DNA of 54,868 nucleotides from Muribaculaceae bacterium (lineage in GTDB: Bacteria > Bacteroidota > Bacteroidia > Bacteroidales > Muribaculaceae), in assembly GCA_017409345.1 (NCBI GenBank), contig JAFQSX010000006.1, positions 1-54,868 on the forward strand, read 5' to 3'. Shown in pieces: positions 35,309 through 43,542 of the stretch (position 1 is the first letter of the stretch; each line of letters starts with the position of its first letter). The notes beneath the pieces were generated by a model that was given only the letters and a program-made list of their open reading frames with translations, did not search any database and was not told where the DNA came from. The translations under genes were made by a program, and so were the position numbers.

Positions 35309-35911
35309 ATGGCAACAGACAATAAATTTACCGAACTTATTAAGCAATGGCTTGATACGCCTGCCGACGAACGCGACTACTCTGTCGGTGCGTTGTATCT
35401 GCTCAAACTTTCGGGCAATCAGATTATGTATCGTAATCTAATGGCGAACCCAAACCGAAAGGCTGAGTTTATAGAGTATAACATTCGGAAGTATTACAAC
35501 TTCCGTGTTCAAGCACTCACGCACGCACAAGTCGAGGAAATGCAAAAGCAAGTCGATGTTATCGCCCAAGAGCATTTCTCGCTTGAAGAGAACAATCCTG
35601 CAAAGGATTTTAAGAAAGGTAAGCGTGATGACCACGATGACCTTCCCGACGATATTCAGGCTCTCTATGTGGAGAACCTTTCTATCGTGCAGCGTATGCG
35701 TGAAGTGCATCTAAAACTACGCTCTCTTTCGACTGAAGATAGCACTTGCCCTGATAGCGAGCGTTACCCATTCCTTAAAGAGCTTATCGAACTCGACAAG
35801 CGTCTGCACTCTAATTGGGAACAATACGACCACTATGTAGGTACGCAATCGGAGTTTCCTAAAGAGGAAAAGAAAGCCACCAAAACAAAGAAGAAAACTG
35901 CTAAGAAATGA
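35309..35911 (+). CDS. Hypothetical late-operon protein, 200 aa
   Basis: No family is recognised. The protein is helical and highly charged. LLKLSGNQIMYRNLMANPNRKAEFIEYNIRKYYNFRVQALTH is followed by an acidic centre and a Lys-rich C-terminal tail (KKATKTKKKTAKK) that would bind nucleic acid or acidic protein surfaces. It lies 4 bp after the phosphoribosyltransferase gene and overlaps the next start by 4 bp, so it is tightly coupled. Confidence 0.55.
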   Translation: MATDNKFTELIKQWLDTPADERDYSVGALYLLKLSGNQIMYRNLMANPNRKAEFIEYNIRKYYNFRVQALTHAQVEEMQKQVDVIAQEHFSLEENNPAKDFKKGKRDDHDDLPDDIQALYVENLSIVQRMREVHLKLRSLSTEDSTCPDSERYPFLKELIELDKRLHSNWEQYDHYVGTQSEFPKEEKKATKTKKKTAKK

Positions 35912-36429
35912 AACGCAACACATCGATAGACTCTGTATTAAAGCCGTTGAGAGATAAGCCGTATCAGGCTTATCTCTCTAACGCTGTGCAAGTGGCTGAT
36001 GTGTTGGAATGGATTCTTGAACAGGTGGGAGAAGCCGAAGTGTGGCAAACTTCTTTCTCCATTTCGGAAGAGTTTTTGCGTCGCCTTTTCTTCATTGAAA
36101 AGTCTGGGCGAGTAAAGGCGTTCCACCTTGTTCTTGACCACAAGGCGACAAACAAGACGCTGAAGCTGTGGGCGTTCATTTCGCAAGTTATCGAGCGGAC
36201 ATACCTCGCTGACAATCACAGCAAGATTTTGTTGGTAAAATCTACAGCCGGCGATACGGTTTGCGTCGTCACTTCGCAAAACCTGACACGAGGAAATCGC
36301 TCTGAATCTGCTTTCATCACTACGGATAAGGAAATATTCGCTACGCTTCACAGCCAGGTCGATGACCTTATTTCCAATCACTCCGTGCCACTGAACGACC
36401 TTTTTTCGCAACGCATAAACTCTGATTGA
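35908..36429 (+). CDS. Phospholipase D-like (single HKD motif) protein
   Basis: The 173-aa protein carries one PLD-type motif, NHSKILLVKSTAGDTVCVVTSQNLTRGNRSESAFI, in which H-x-K and the following S-x-N pattern match phosphodiesterases of the PLD/Nuc group. Single-motif members form the active site as a dimer. DNA cleavage or a structural use of the fold are both possible. It is encoded between an uncharacterised late gene and the small-terminase-like gene, so a role in DNA processing for packaging is a reasonable guess. Confidence 0.6.
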   Translation: MKRNTSIDSVLKPLRDKPYQAYLSNAVQVADVLEWILEQVGEAEVWQTSFSISEEFLRRLFFIEKSGRVKAFHLVLDHKATNKTLKLWAFISQVIERTYLADNHSKILLVKSTAGDTVCVVTSQNLTRGNRSESAFITTDKEIFATLHSQVDDLISNHSVPLNDLFSQRINSD

Positions 36430-36430
36430 T

Positions 36431-36706
36431 ATGAACTACTCTCCCGAACAACTTGACCAAATAGAGAAATTCGCTTCCATATACCTCAAAATATCGGATA
36501 TGGCAGTCATTCTTGATATTGCCCCTGAACAGCTTCGCTGGGACATATCGCAGAAAGATACCGAAGTCTCAAGACGCTATTATCGTGGTAAAGCAGCTTC
36601 TAAAGTGAAGTTGCTACACCAAGAAATGCTACTTGCTCAAGTAGGTTCACCTCTTGCGATTGAGAACACTCACAAGAACCTTTTAGATATGGAGGACGAT
36701 GAGTAA
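36431..36706 (+). CDS. Small terminase-like HTH protein
   Basis: This 91-aa protein has a short HTH-like segment (ISDMAVILDIAPEQLRWDISQ) followed by a helical YRGKAASKVKLLHQEMLLAQVGSPLAIENTHKNL stretch. That layout is common in small terminase subunits that recognise packaging sites. The gene is one of the two preceding the large terminase gene. The assignment comes from order and layout. Confidence 0.5.
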   Translation: MNYSPEQLDQIEKFASIYLKISDMAVILDIAPEQLRWDISQKDTEVSRRYYRGKAASKVKLLHQEMLLAQVGSPLAIENTHKNLLDMEDDE

Positions 36707-37350
36707 TGGCTTTCCCTAACGCACTTGAATTATGTCGCTCCGACCTCTTTACTAAAGAGGACGAGTTGCGTCAAGCATATCCGCAATTACTTGTGGATAA
36801 GGTGCTTCGTGTGCGTGATATGTATAACTGGTGCATTGCCAATCCTGACGCTAAGGATAGGCAGTTCGTGGAACAGGAGCTAAGCCGTTACGACATTTCA
36901 AAGGTCGTGGCTTATTCCGACCTCGCCATTGTCAAGACTCTGCTCCCTACACTTGCCACTGCAAGCAGGGATTTTCATCGTTGGCGTTACAATGAAATGA
37001 TTCTTGAAACATACCAAATGGCGAAGAAGCGTAAGGACACCAAGACTATGGAGAAAGCAGCTTCTTCGTATGCGAAGTATAATCGCATTGACCTTGAAGA
37101 TGAACAAGCAGTGCCTTATGAAATGATTGTGGTTCAGCCGTTCACTGCTACCTCTGACCCTACGGTGCTCGGTATCAAGCCTATCCCGAACATCAACGAT
37201 AAAATTAAGGCTATGCTTAATAAATATCGCGCTGAAACTATCGACATCGAGGACATCACTTATGAAGAGGCTGACCTCGAAGAATCCACTCTTTTCCCAG
37301 TCGAGAGGCTCGACACCCAAATAGAAGATGACAACAATGAATGCAGATAA
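36706..37350 (+). CDS. Hypothetical protein upstream of terminase, 214 aa
   Basis: No firm family. The N-terminal two thirds are helical (LVDKVLRVRDMYNWCIANPDAKDRQFVEQELSRYDIS; DFHRWRYNEMILETYQMAKKRKDTKTMEKAASSYAKYNRID) and the C-terminus is acidic. Its first base overlaps the previous stop, and its 3' end overlaps the large terminase by 23 bp, so it is likely a packaging partner, perhaps part of a split small terminase. Confidence 0.5.
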   Translation: MAFPNALELCRSDLFTKEDELRQAYPQLLVDKVLRVRDMYNWCIANPDAKDRQFVEQELSRYDISKVVAYSDLAIVKTLLPTLATASRDFHRWRYNEMILETYQMAKKRKDTKTMEKAASSYAKYNRIDLEDEQAVPYEMIVVQPFTATSDPTVLGIKPIPNINDKIKAMLNKYRAETIDIEDITYEEADLEESTLFPVERLDTQIEDDNNECR

Positions 37351-39007
37351 AAAGATATATTTCAACACTCCTCAAAGACTGACGCAGTTAATCGGGGCGA
37401 ACACTTCCGTGATCGTCGCTGGTCGTCGTACTGGTAAGACCGACTCGATTGCGTCACCTTTCGTGTTACGAAATATGCAGCGTATGCCCGGCTCTACTGG
37501 TGGTATAGTCGTGCCTACTTTCAAGCATGGCTTGACTAACACGCTACCAGGCCTCTTTGCAGCTTGGAAGCGTTGGGGATTTATCAATGGCATTCATTAT
37601 GTCGTCGGTCGTCGCCCACCCAAATCGTTCGCTAAGCCTATCATCGAGCCGTCGGACTATGAGCATGTCATTTCCTTTTACAATGGCTCGTGTGCAATTA
37701 TCATTTCACAAGATAGACCGGGCTCGTCTAACTCGCTGACGCTCTCTTGGATTCTTGTCGATGAAGCGAAGTTCGTGGATTATGAACGGCTTAAAGATGA
37801 AACGCTTCCTGCTAATGGTGGTATCAAATCGCATTTCGGTCATCATTCGTGCAACCACTCGATGATGATTCTTTCGGATATGCCTCAGACTCAAAAAGGT
37901 TCGTGGTTCTTGCACTATGAGGACAAAATGGATAAGGAACTTATCGCCACCATTGAGGGTACTGTGTATGAGATATGGAGAACTAAGGAGCGTATTCGCG
38001 CCCTTAACGCAAAGGGTGTGACTGTCCCCCCTTATCTCAAATCGTACCTTCGTCGCCTCGATACAAACCTGAATAAAATGCGTTCGGTCGCTGTTTACTA
38101 CAAGGAGTATTCTTCGATTGAAAATCTTCAACTCCTTGGCGAAAGCTACATCAAGCAGATGAAACGCGACCTCACTCCGAAGACTTTCCAAACCTCTATC
38201 CTGTGTCAGAGGATCGGAATAGCCAAAGACGGATTTTATTCATCGATGAAAGAAAGTCATAAATACAACGCGAGTAATTTTGAATTTCTCGATGAGCAAT
38301 TCAAAAGTTTAATGTGTAATGATGAATGTTTAATGGACAGCTCGTTAAACTCTAAACTTTCAACATTAAACTCGCTTTGTGACGCTGATGTCAATCCTCT
38401 TGCTCCAATCTGCATTGGTATGGACTACAACGCCAATATCAACTGGATTGTTGCCGGTCAGCCTAATGGCCGACGATTGAACATCATAAAATCGTTTTAT
38501 GTCAAATTCGAGCGTAAAATCCCGGCGCTTATTGAGGAGTTTTGTCGTTACTACGCCAATCATCAAAATAAGACGGTGGTCTATTATTACGACACTACCG
38601 CACTCGGTGCAAACTATGCCGTAAACGAGCAAGATTTCCACTGGGTAGTGTGCCACGAATTTGAACGACACGGCTGGCAAGTGGAAGATGTGTATCTCGG
38701 CAACCCTATGCGACACGATGAAAAATACTTGCTTATCAATCAGGGATTTGCTGGCAGGCAACGGCTAATGCCTTTTTTCAATCGTCAGAACAACGATGAC
38801 CTTATCCTCGCTGTTCAGTCGGCTGGCGTTACTCGTGGTCGCAATGGTTTTCGTAAAGACAAAGGTGGCGAGAAGTTAGCCGAAACGGAGGAAGACTTGC
38901 TTCAACATCGCACCGACGGAACAGACGCATTTGATACGCTCTACATCGGTTGCGAAAAATTCCCTTTTCAATTTATTGAAAGATTTTCATCTTCAGGGAT
39001 TATGTAG
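37328..39007 (+). CDS. Phage terminase large subunit
   Basis: The 559-aa protein is the packaging motor. Its ATPase part has Walker A VAGRRTGKTDS (about residues 30-40) and Walker B LSWILVDEAKF. The nuclease part has MDYNANINW, YYYDTTALG and HRTDGTDAFD with the acidic metal ligands. Between the two, residues about 327-349 are a Ser/Leu/Asn-rich insert encoded by short inverted repeats of the AGTTTAATG type. The insert keeps the frame. The gene is the last of the late operon visible here. No portal gene follows; defence and RiPP genes do. Confidence 0.88.
   Translation: MTTMNADKKIYFNTPQRLTQLIGANTSVIVAGRRTGKTDSIASPFVLRNMQRMPGSTGGIVVPTFKHGLTNTLPGLFAAWKRWGFINGIHYVVGRRPPKSFAKPIIEPSDYEHVISFYNGSCAIIISQDRPGSSNSLTLSWILVDEAKFVDYERLKDETLPANGGIKSHFGHHSCNHSMMILSDMPQTQKGSWFLHYEDKMDKELIATIEGTVYEIWRTKERIRALNAKGVTVPPYLKSYLRRLDTNLNKMRSVAVYYKEYSSIENLQLLGESYIKQMKRDLTPKTFQTSILCQRIGIAKDGFYSSMKESHKYNASNFEFLDEQFKSLMCNDECLMDSSLNSKLSTLNSLCDADVNPLAPICIGMDYNANINWIVAGQPNGRRLNIIKSFYVKFERKIPALIEEFCRYYANHQNKTVVYYYDTTALGANYAVNEQDFHWVVCHEFERHGWQVEDVYLGNPMRHDEKYLLINQGFAGRQRLMPFFNRQNNDDLILAVQSAGVTRGRNGFRKDKGGEKLAETEEDLLQHRTDGTDAFDTLYIGCEKFPFQFIERFSSSGIM
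38306..38372. repeat. Inverted-repeat insert inside terminase gene
   Basis: AGTTTAATG at 38306-38314 and CATTAAACT at 38364-38372 are inverted copies. The inside is filled with more TTTAATG/TTAAACTC words (for example GAATGTTTAATGG and CGTTAAACTCTAAAC). Related words ATTAAAC occur in spacers between late genes (33041-33082, 34058). The insert is 67 bp long including its ends and reads as about 22 codons in frame. Confidence 0.5.
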
Positions 39008-39106
39008 TGTGCATTGTAAATTTTGTTGTTATTACCTTTTTTGCCACTCATATTGTTATTTCATTTCTTTATCTTAATAATCTTTATGCCCTTTTTACTT
39101 GAAATA

Positions 39107-39138
39107 TTTGGATTAATTTTGATATGTTTGTATCTTTG
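39107..39138 (+). promoter_or_regulatory. Promoter of the toxin-antitoxin-chaperone operon
   Basis: TTTG at 39107-39110 and TATCTTTG at 39131-39138 with a 20-bp spacer are a textbook Bacteroidetes -33/-7 pair. Transcription would begin about 16 nt before the toxin ATG at 39161. Confidence 0.6.
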
Positions 39139-39160
39139 CAGAGATTAAAAGATTATCTTA

Positions 39161-39640
39161 ATGGAAAAGACAATGTTTCATACTCAAGAAAATAGAAGGG
39201 CGAAACTTACATTTCCAATGTTATGTAATAGAACTAATGCATGGTTTGGTGAGGCTTACTATTTTTGGGCGGATTTAAAAGACGCTATTCATTGGGGTGA
39301 AACGAGTAAAGATAACAATTATGACATCTATCAAGCAGAAATAGTTACAGATAAAGTTTTAGATACTGTTTTTAATGAAGAACATTATAACTTTTTATTA
39401 CGCTGCTTAGAAAAGGTCGCTAATAAATGTATTCAAAAAACGGGGAGAAAGCCAACAAAAGCTCATATTTGTAATTATTTTAATAATCAAGCAAACTGGA
39501 AAGATGAAATAGATGTTTTATTAGCATGTGACTATCCTTGTAGTAGCTCTGAATTGTTCCCTGGATTTCAATTTAGAAAACGGATTCAGGCTGCAGTATA
39601 TAACGATAGTGTAATTCATGATTTTAGGTTAAACTCTTAA
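39161..39640 (+). CDS. Putative ADP-ribosyltransferase-like toxin of a TAC system (CmdT-like)
   Basis: The 159-aa product opens with FHTQENRRAKLTFPML and has NAWFGEAYYFWADLKDAIHWGE. That follows the pattern of ART-fold toxins (His near the start, then G-x-YFW and Ala-x-x-W). The gene is followed by a small acidic gene and a SecB-like chaperone gene in the order toxin-antitoxin-chaperone, as in CmdTAC (PD-T4-9), where CmdT ADP-ribosylates mRNA during phage infection. Function is inferred from order and motifs. No catalytic Glu can be fixed from sequence alone. RNase toxins are the main alternative. Confidence 0.55.
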   Translation: MEKTMFHTQENRRAKLTFPMLCNRTNAWFGEAYYFWADLKDAIHWGETSKDNNYDIYQAEIVTDKVLDTVFNEEHYNFLLRCLEKVANKCIQKTGRKPTKAHICNYFNNQANWKDEIDVLLACDYPCSSSELFPGFQFRKRIQAAVYNDSVIHDFRLNS

Positions 39641-39651
39641 TATGACTTATT

Positions 39652-39912
39652 ATGATTAATCTTGACAAATTAGAACAAATGCTTGATGAAGCACTTGCTC
39701 GAGAAACAACAGAAAGCCTAAATAAATGGCTTGAAGAAGAACAACAAAAAGACCGAGAGTCAGGAATTTATAATTTTGATTTTATTGAAACGCTTGAAAT
39801 CAAAGGTGTTTCACTTGACTGTAATTATATTTATAATGATATAAGATATAATAAACTCAATTTAGATATTAGCATTTCTGAGGACTCTGATTGTTTAATA
39901 AATGCCGCATAA
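39652..39912 (+). CDS. Putative antitoxin of the TAC system
   Basis: This 86-aa acidic protein (LDKLEQMLDEALARETTESLNKWLEEEQQKDRES, then a C-terminal beta-like half ending SISEDSDCLINAA) lies 11 bp after the toxin gene and just before the SecB-like gene. In TAC systems, the antitoxin needs the chaperone through its C-terminal tail; the C-terminal half here may serve as that chaperone-addiction segment. No DNA-binding HTH is seen, which differs from HigA-type antitoxins. Assigned by position and size. Confidence 0.5.
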   Translation: MINLDKLEQMLDEALARETTESLNKWLEEEQQKDRESGIYNFDFIETLEIKGVSLDCNYIYNDIRYNKLNLDISISEDSDCLINAA

Positions 39913-39917
39913 TTAAG

Positions 39918-40304
39918 ATGAAACTAAAGATAAAAGGATATCAGGTTGTAAAATTGGAATTAGGGACAGATAGCCATGTTTCTCCTAATTCAACAAATGA
40001 TGATTTGTCGTTTCAAATAGGTCAATTTTATAACGACAAGGTTTCAAATGAATTTATGTTAGGTTTTAAAGTTTCTATTAGTCGAGTTGAGTTACAACTC
40101 AACTTAGAAATGCGATTTATTTTTGAGGCGGATTCAAATATCGATGAAGAATTTAAACAGAGTTCATTCCCAAAGATAAACGCACCAGCCATAGCATTTC
40201 CTTATTTAAGAGCCTTTATTTCAACATTAACCATGCAGGCTGGATATGAAACTCTAATGTTGCCTTCATTTAATTTTGTTGAAATCGCAAAAAAGGATTG
40301 TTAA
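39918..40304 (+). CDS. SecB-like chaperone of the TAC system
   Basis: The 128-aa protein has the SecB signature near its C-terminus: INAPAIAFPYLRAFISTLTMQAGYETLMLPSFNFVEI corresponds to SecB NAPxxLFPYxRxxxxxLxxxxGF..LxLxPxNF. The N-terminal half is a beta-sheet with SISRVELQLNLEMRF. It is not the housekeeping SecB (smaller locus, attached to a toxin-antitoxin pair), so it likely protects the antitoxin and lets infection release the toxin. ATG at 39918 is preferred to the in-frame ATG at 39891, inside the antitoxin gene. Confidence 0.8.
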   Translation: MKLKIKGYQVVKLELGTDSHVSPNSTNDDLSFQIGQFYNDKVSNEFMLGFKVSISRVELQLNLEMRFIFEADSNIDEEFKQSSFPKINAPAIAFPYLRAFISTLTMQAGYETLMLPSFNFVEIAKKDC

Positions 40305-40327
40305 TATATCTATATACGATTTATAAT

Positions 40328-40365
40328 GAAACGGATATTTTGAGTAAAGACAAAATATCCGTTTC
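40328..40365. terminator. Bidirectional terminator between TAC and RiPP modules
   Basis: A perfect 15-bp stem GAAACGGATATTTTG / CAAAATATCCGTTTC with an 8-nt loop lies between two convergent operons. The T-run is weak on both sides. Confidence 0.6.
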
Positions 40366-40389
40366 GTCTATATCTTTGGGTTCTTGTAA

Positions 40390-41337
40390 TTATTGCTGTT
40401 TTATCATCTTTATTATTCTTCCGCCAAACATTAAACCTATTTTCTTAACATATTCATCAGTGGAAGACAATAACCGATTTAATAGGTCCTGATACATTTG
40501 CAAGTCTAATTTGAAATCCCATTTCCCTTTTTCTGCATATATTTTTACAGCAATTGACGCTATGTATAATATTTTACAGCACAACCATTCTTCTGCATTG
40601 TATCGTAATTTATGGATTTTCAAATAGTCATATAAATCATTTGCTACCGCAATATGGTTTTCAGCTCGAAATAATGTATTTGAATTTTTACCGGTTATTG
40701 ATTCAGAATGCTTACAATAAGCATAATGCAACACACCACTTACATATACTTTTGTTGCATTACACATTGCAATGCTAGTCCACAAATCATCTTCAGACAT
40801 TTTATGACAAAATCTCAAATTATATTTGTCAATAAAATCTTTCTTGAATAAATAGCAGAACACCAATGGAGTAAATGTATTTGTTCGCATTAGAGTTGCA
40901 AAACATTCTTGTCCATTTAATTCAGTATTTTGTAATTTGGCATATGGCTGCCATTTCCATGCATTTTCATTTAAAGCATTGTAAAATACCCCTCCAATCG
41001 CAATTTCTGAATTTGATAATTTGAATTGATGATATAAATCTTCAAATCCTTGTTTGATTATATAATCATCACTATCAACAAACGCGATTATATCACCTTG
41101 ACAAACTGATAAACCTAAGTTCCTTGCCTCCGAAACGCCTTTATTTTCTTGTTGGTATAATTTTATCAACCCATTATCTGCATATGATTTTACAACTTGA
41201 CATGAACTATCTGTCGAACCATCATCAATTACAATTATCTCTTTTGAAATATGCAATTCTAAAACAGAATCAATACATTTTTCTATGTATTTCTTCGAAT
41301 TATATAATGGTATTATTACTGACAACAGATGTTTCAT
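40390..41337 (-). CDS. GT2-family glycosyltransferase (RiPP cluster)
   Basis: The 315-aa protein is a GT-A fold family 2 glycosyltransferase. It has the N-terminal LSVIIPLYNSKKYIEKCIDSVL, IIVIDDGSTDSS, and the metal/nucleotide-sugar DxD motif in DIIAFVDSDDY. No membrane segments are evident. It is the last gene of the minus-strand cluster, directly after the exporter (1-bp gap). It is therefore likely to modify the peptide or a cell-surface group linked to immunity. A sugar-transfer role is certain at family level; the acceptor is unknown. Confidence 0.88.
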   Translation of the reverse strand: MKHLLSVIIPLYNSKKYIEKCIDSVLELHISKEIIVIDDGSTDSSCQVVKSYADNGLIKLYQQENKGVSEARNLGLSVCQGDIIAFVDSDDYIIKQGFEDLYHQFKLSNSEIAIGGVFYNALNENAWKWQPYAKLQNTELNGQECFATLMRTNTFTPLVFCYLFKKDFIDKYNLRFCHKMSEDDLWTSIAMCNATKVYVSGVLHYAYCKHSESITGKNSNTLFRAENHIAVANDLYDYLKIHKLRYNAEEWLCCKILYIASIAVKIYAEKGKWDFKLDLQMYQDLLNRLLSSTDEYVKKIGLMFGGRIIKMIKQQ

Positions 41338-41338
41338 A

Positions 41339-43531
41339 TTATTTTTCTAATTCTAATTGGTTTTTAATTAATTCATAATACTTGCCCCGTTTTGCAACTA
41401 GTTCTTTATGAGTCCCTTGTTCTGCAATTCTACCATCTTCTAGAAAAATAATATTATCCGCTTTAACCACAGTACTCAATCTATGAGCAACTACAATAAC
41501 CGTTCTATTTTTAAAGAAATCATCAAGATTATCCATTATTCGACGCTCATTTACCGTATCCAGTGATGATGTTGCCTCGTCTAAAATCAATAGTTCAGGA
41601 TTCTTATATAATGCCCTTGCTATTAAAATTCGTTGTTTTTGCCCTTGGCTCAATTCTATACCTGTTGAACCTATTTTCATATTATATTTTCCGGGCTGTT
41701 TTTGTATGAACTCGTCTATACTAGCCATTTTTGAAACTAATTCAACCCTCGATTCATCAATATTTTCTGAACCTAATGTGATATTTTCAGTTATTGTTCC
41801 ACTGAAAATTTTTCCATCTTGCAATACTACTCCACAACAATTTCTCCATGAATTAATATCGATTTTATTTATCGGAGTTTCATCTATCGTTATTTTCCCT
41901 TTCTGTGGATAATAGAATCCCATTATTAATTTCAAAAGAGTAGTCTTTCCACTTCCACTATTACCGACAATAGCAGTCATTTTATTTGCAGGGAATGAAA
42001 TGGATAAATCTTCAAATATATTGGGGCTAAAACTTCCCTCATATTTGAATGAGACATTAGATATTGTTATTCCTTGTTTAAAATGCTGAATTAGTGTTCC
42101 TTGACAATCTTGTTGTTCATCTTCTTTTCTTTGAACCTCTGATAATCGAGCCATTGACACTTTAAACATCTGATACTGGGTGATAAGAGACTGTATTTGC
42201 TCTATTGGTCCACCTAACTGTCCTAAAATGTAACTGATACTCATTAATATACCAATAGTTAAATCTCCTTCAATCGCAATTATACAACAATAACAAATTA
42301 TTACAATATCTCTTAGCCGATTCATCGTATTTCGACCGACATTTTGTTTATAATTGATTGTCATCTGTTTTAATATCAGTTCATTTATACGGTTTTGACT
42401 TCCTTCCCATTTTTTTGTTTCTGTTTTTTGAGCATTGTTGATTTTTATATCAGGCATGTTATGAATTATCTCATATAATAAATTCCGATTTTTCGCATTT
42501 TCTGTGAATAGCGAATAATCTATGAATTTTCTTTCGTGTAAGAAATAAAGATCCCATAACGAAACGAATACAGACATTATCGTAAATATAATTACGGCTT
42601 CCCAACTATAATAAGACAACAATATAAAATATACTATCGCATTTATTAAGTAATAAACAATATTGATTAAATTGTCTGTTAGAAAGGAACGAATCCTATT
42701 AAAATCATCTAGCCGTTGTATAAATTCGGTGTTTAATCTGGTGTCAAAATATTTCATTGGTAATCGCAAGATTTTCCGTAATAATTCTCCAACATAATCT
42801 ATTCCGACGCTTAAATTGACTTTGCTTAATATGATTGAACTAAGTGTACTAGATACCGTATAGCCAATAAAAAAAGAAAGTTGAATCAAAAATAACTTTA
42901 AAACTGTATGAATGTCTTTATTTGCGACACCTTTATCAATGATGGCCTCATATAAATAAGGAATCACCCAACTACACATCATTGAAAATATCAATAATGT
43001 TACAGAGTTGTATATTTTCTGTTTATTTGGTATATATTTTTTCAGAAATGATATTGCAATTGACCAATCGTTTTTAGATTTGGATAAATTTAAGTTATAA
43101 AAAGCATGTGTTGGCTTTAGAAATATAACCAAACCAAATTCTTTGCCTGAAAGCCAATTTCGTTCAAATTCTTCTTGTGAAAATTTCATTTTTCCATTTG
43201 AAGGGTCTGCAACATAAAAAGAGTTCGTGTTATTTTTGTGTTTCTTTATTTTGTATAATATGATAAAGTGATTGTTGTTCCAATGTACGATTACAGGTGA
43301 TTGAATTTTCGTTAATTGGTTTATGCTTGCTTTTGCAACCAATGTATCAAAGCCTAAATCAGTGGCACGGTCTTTGATGTCTCTAATTGTCACACCAATA
43401 CGAGATATGCTCATACCGGCTTTAATATATTGCTGTGACATAGCTTTTCCATAAAAAGCACAGACCATTTGCAGACATGCTGGACCACAGTCTGTGCTTT
43501 CCATTTGCCAATAGAATTTAAATTTATCCAA
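41339..43531 (-). CDS. Peptidase-containing ABC transporter (C39 bacteriocin exporter)
   Basis: The 730-aa protein combines a C39 leader peptidase, a six-helix exporter domain and an ATPase. The peptidase has ESTDCGPACLQM with catalytic Cys15, then VHWNNNHFIILYKI with His and VADPSNGKMKF with Asp. The ATPase has Walker A GNSGSGKTTLL, signature LSQGQKQRILIARAL and Walker B LLILDEATSSLD. It cleaves the leader and secretes the modified peptide. The start is a TTG at 43531; the first ATG (43504) would cut into the peptidase fold. It lies 11 bp after the beta-barrel gene. No HlyD-type adaptor is encoded in the cluster. Confidence 0.93.
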   Translation of the reverse strand: MDKFKFYWQMESTDCGPACLQMVCAFYGKAMSQQYIKAGMSISRIGVTIRDIKDRATDLGFDTLVAKASINQLTKIQSPVIVHWNNNHFIILYKIKKHKNNTNSFYVADPSNGKMKFSQEEFERNWLSGKEFGLVIFLKPTHAFYNLNLSKSKNDWSIAISFLKKYIPNKQKIYNSVTLLIFSMMCSWVIPYLYEAIIDKGVANKDIHTVLKLFLIQLSFFIGYTVSSTLSSIILSKVNLSVGIDYVGELLRKILRLPMKYFDTRLNTEFIQRLDDFNRIRSFLTDNLINIVYYLINAIVYFILLSYYSWEAVIIFTIMSVFVSLWDLYFLHERKFIDYSLFTENAKNRNLLYEIIHNMPDIKINNAQKTETKKWEGSQNRINELILKQMTINYKQNVGRNTMNRLRDIVIICYCCIIAIEGDLTIGILMSISYILGQLGGPIEQIQSLITQYQMFKVSMARLSEVQRKEDEQQDCQGTLIQHFKQGITISNVSFKYEGSFSPNIFEDLSISFPANKMTAIVGNSGSGKTTLLKLIMGFYYPQKGKITIDETPINKIDINSWRNCCGVVLQDGKIFSGTITENITLGSENIDESRVELVSKMASIDEFIQKQPGKYNMKIGSTGIELSQGQKQRILIARALYKNPELLILDEATSSLDTVNERRIMDNLDDFFKNRTVIVVAHRLSTVVKADNIIFLEDGRIAEQGTHKELVAKRGKYYELIKNQLELEK

Positions 43532-43542
43532 AATATCGAATC

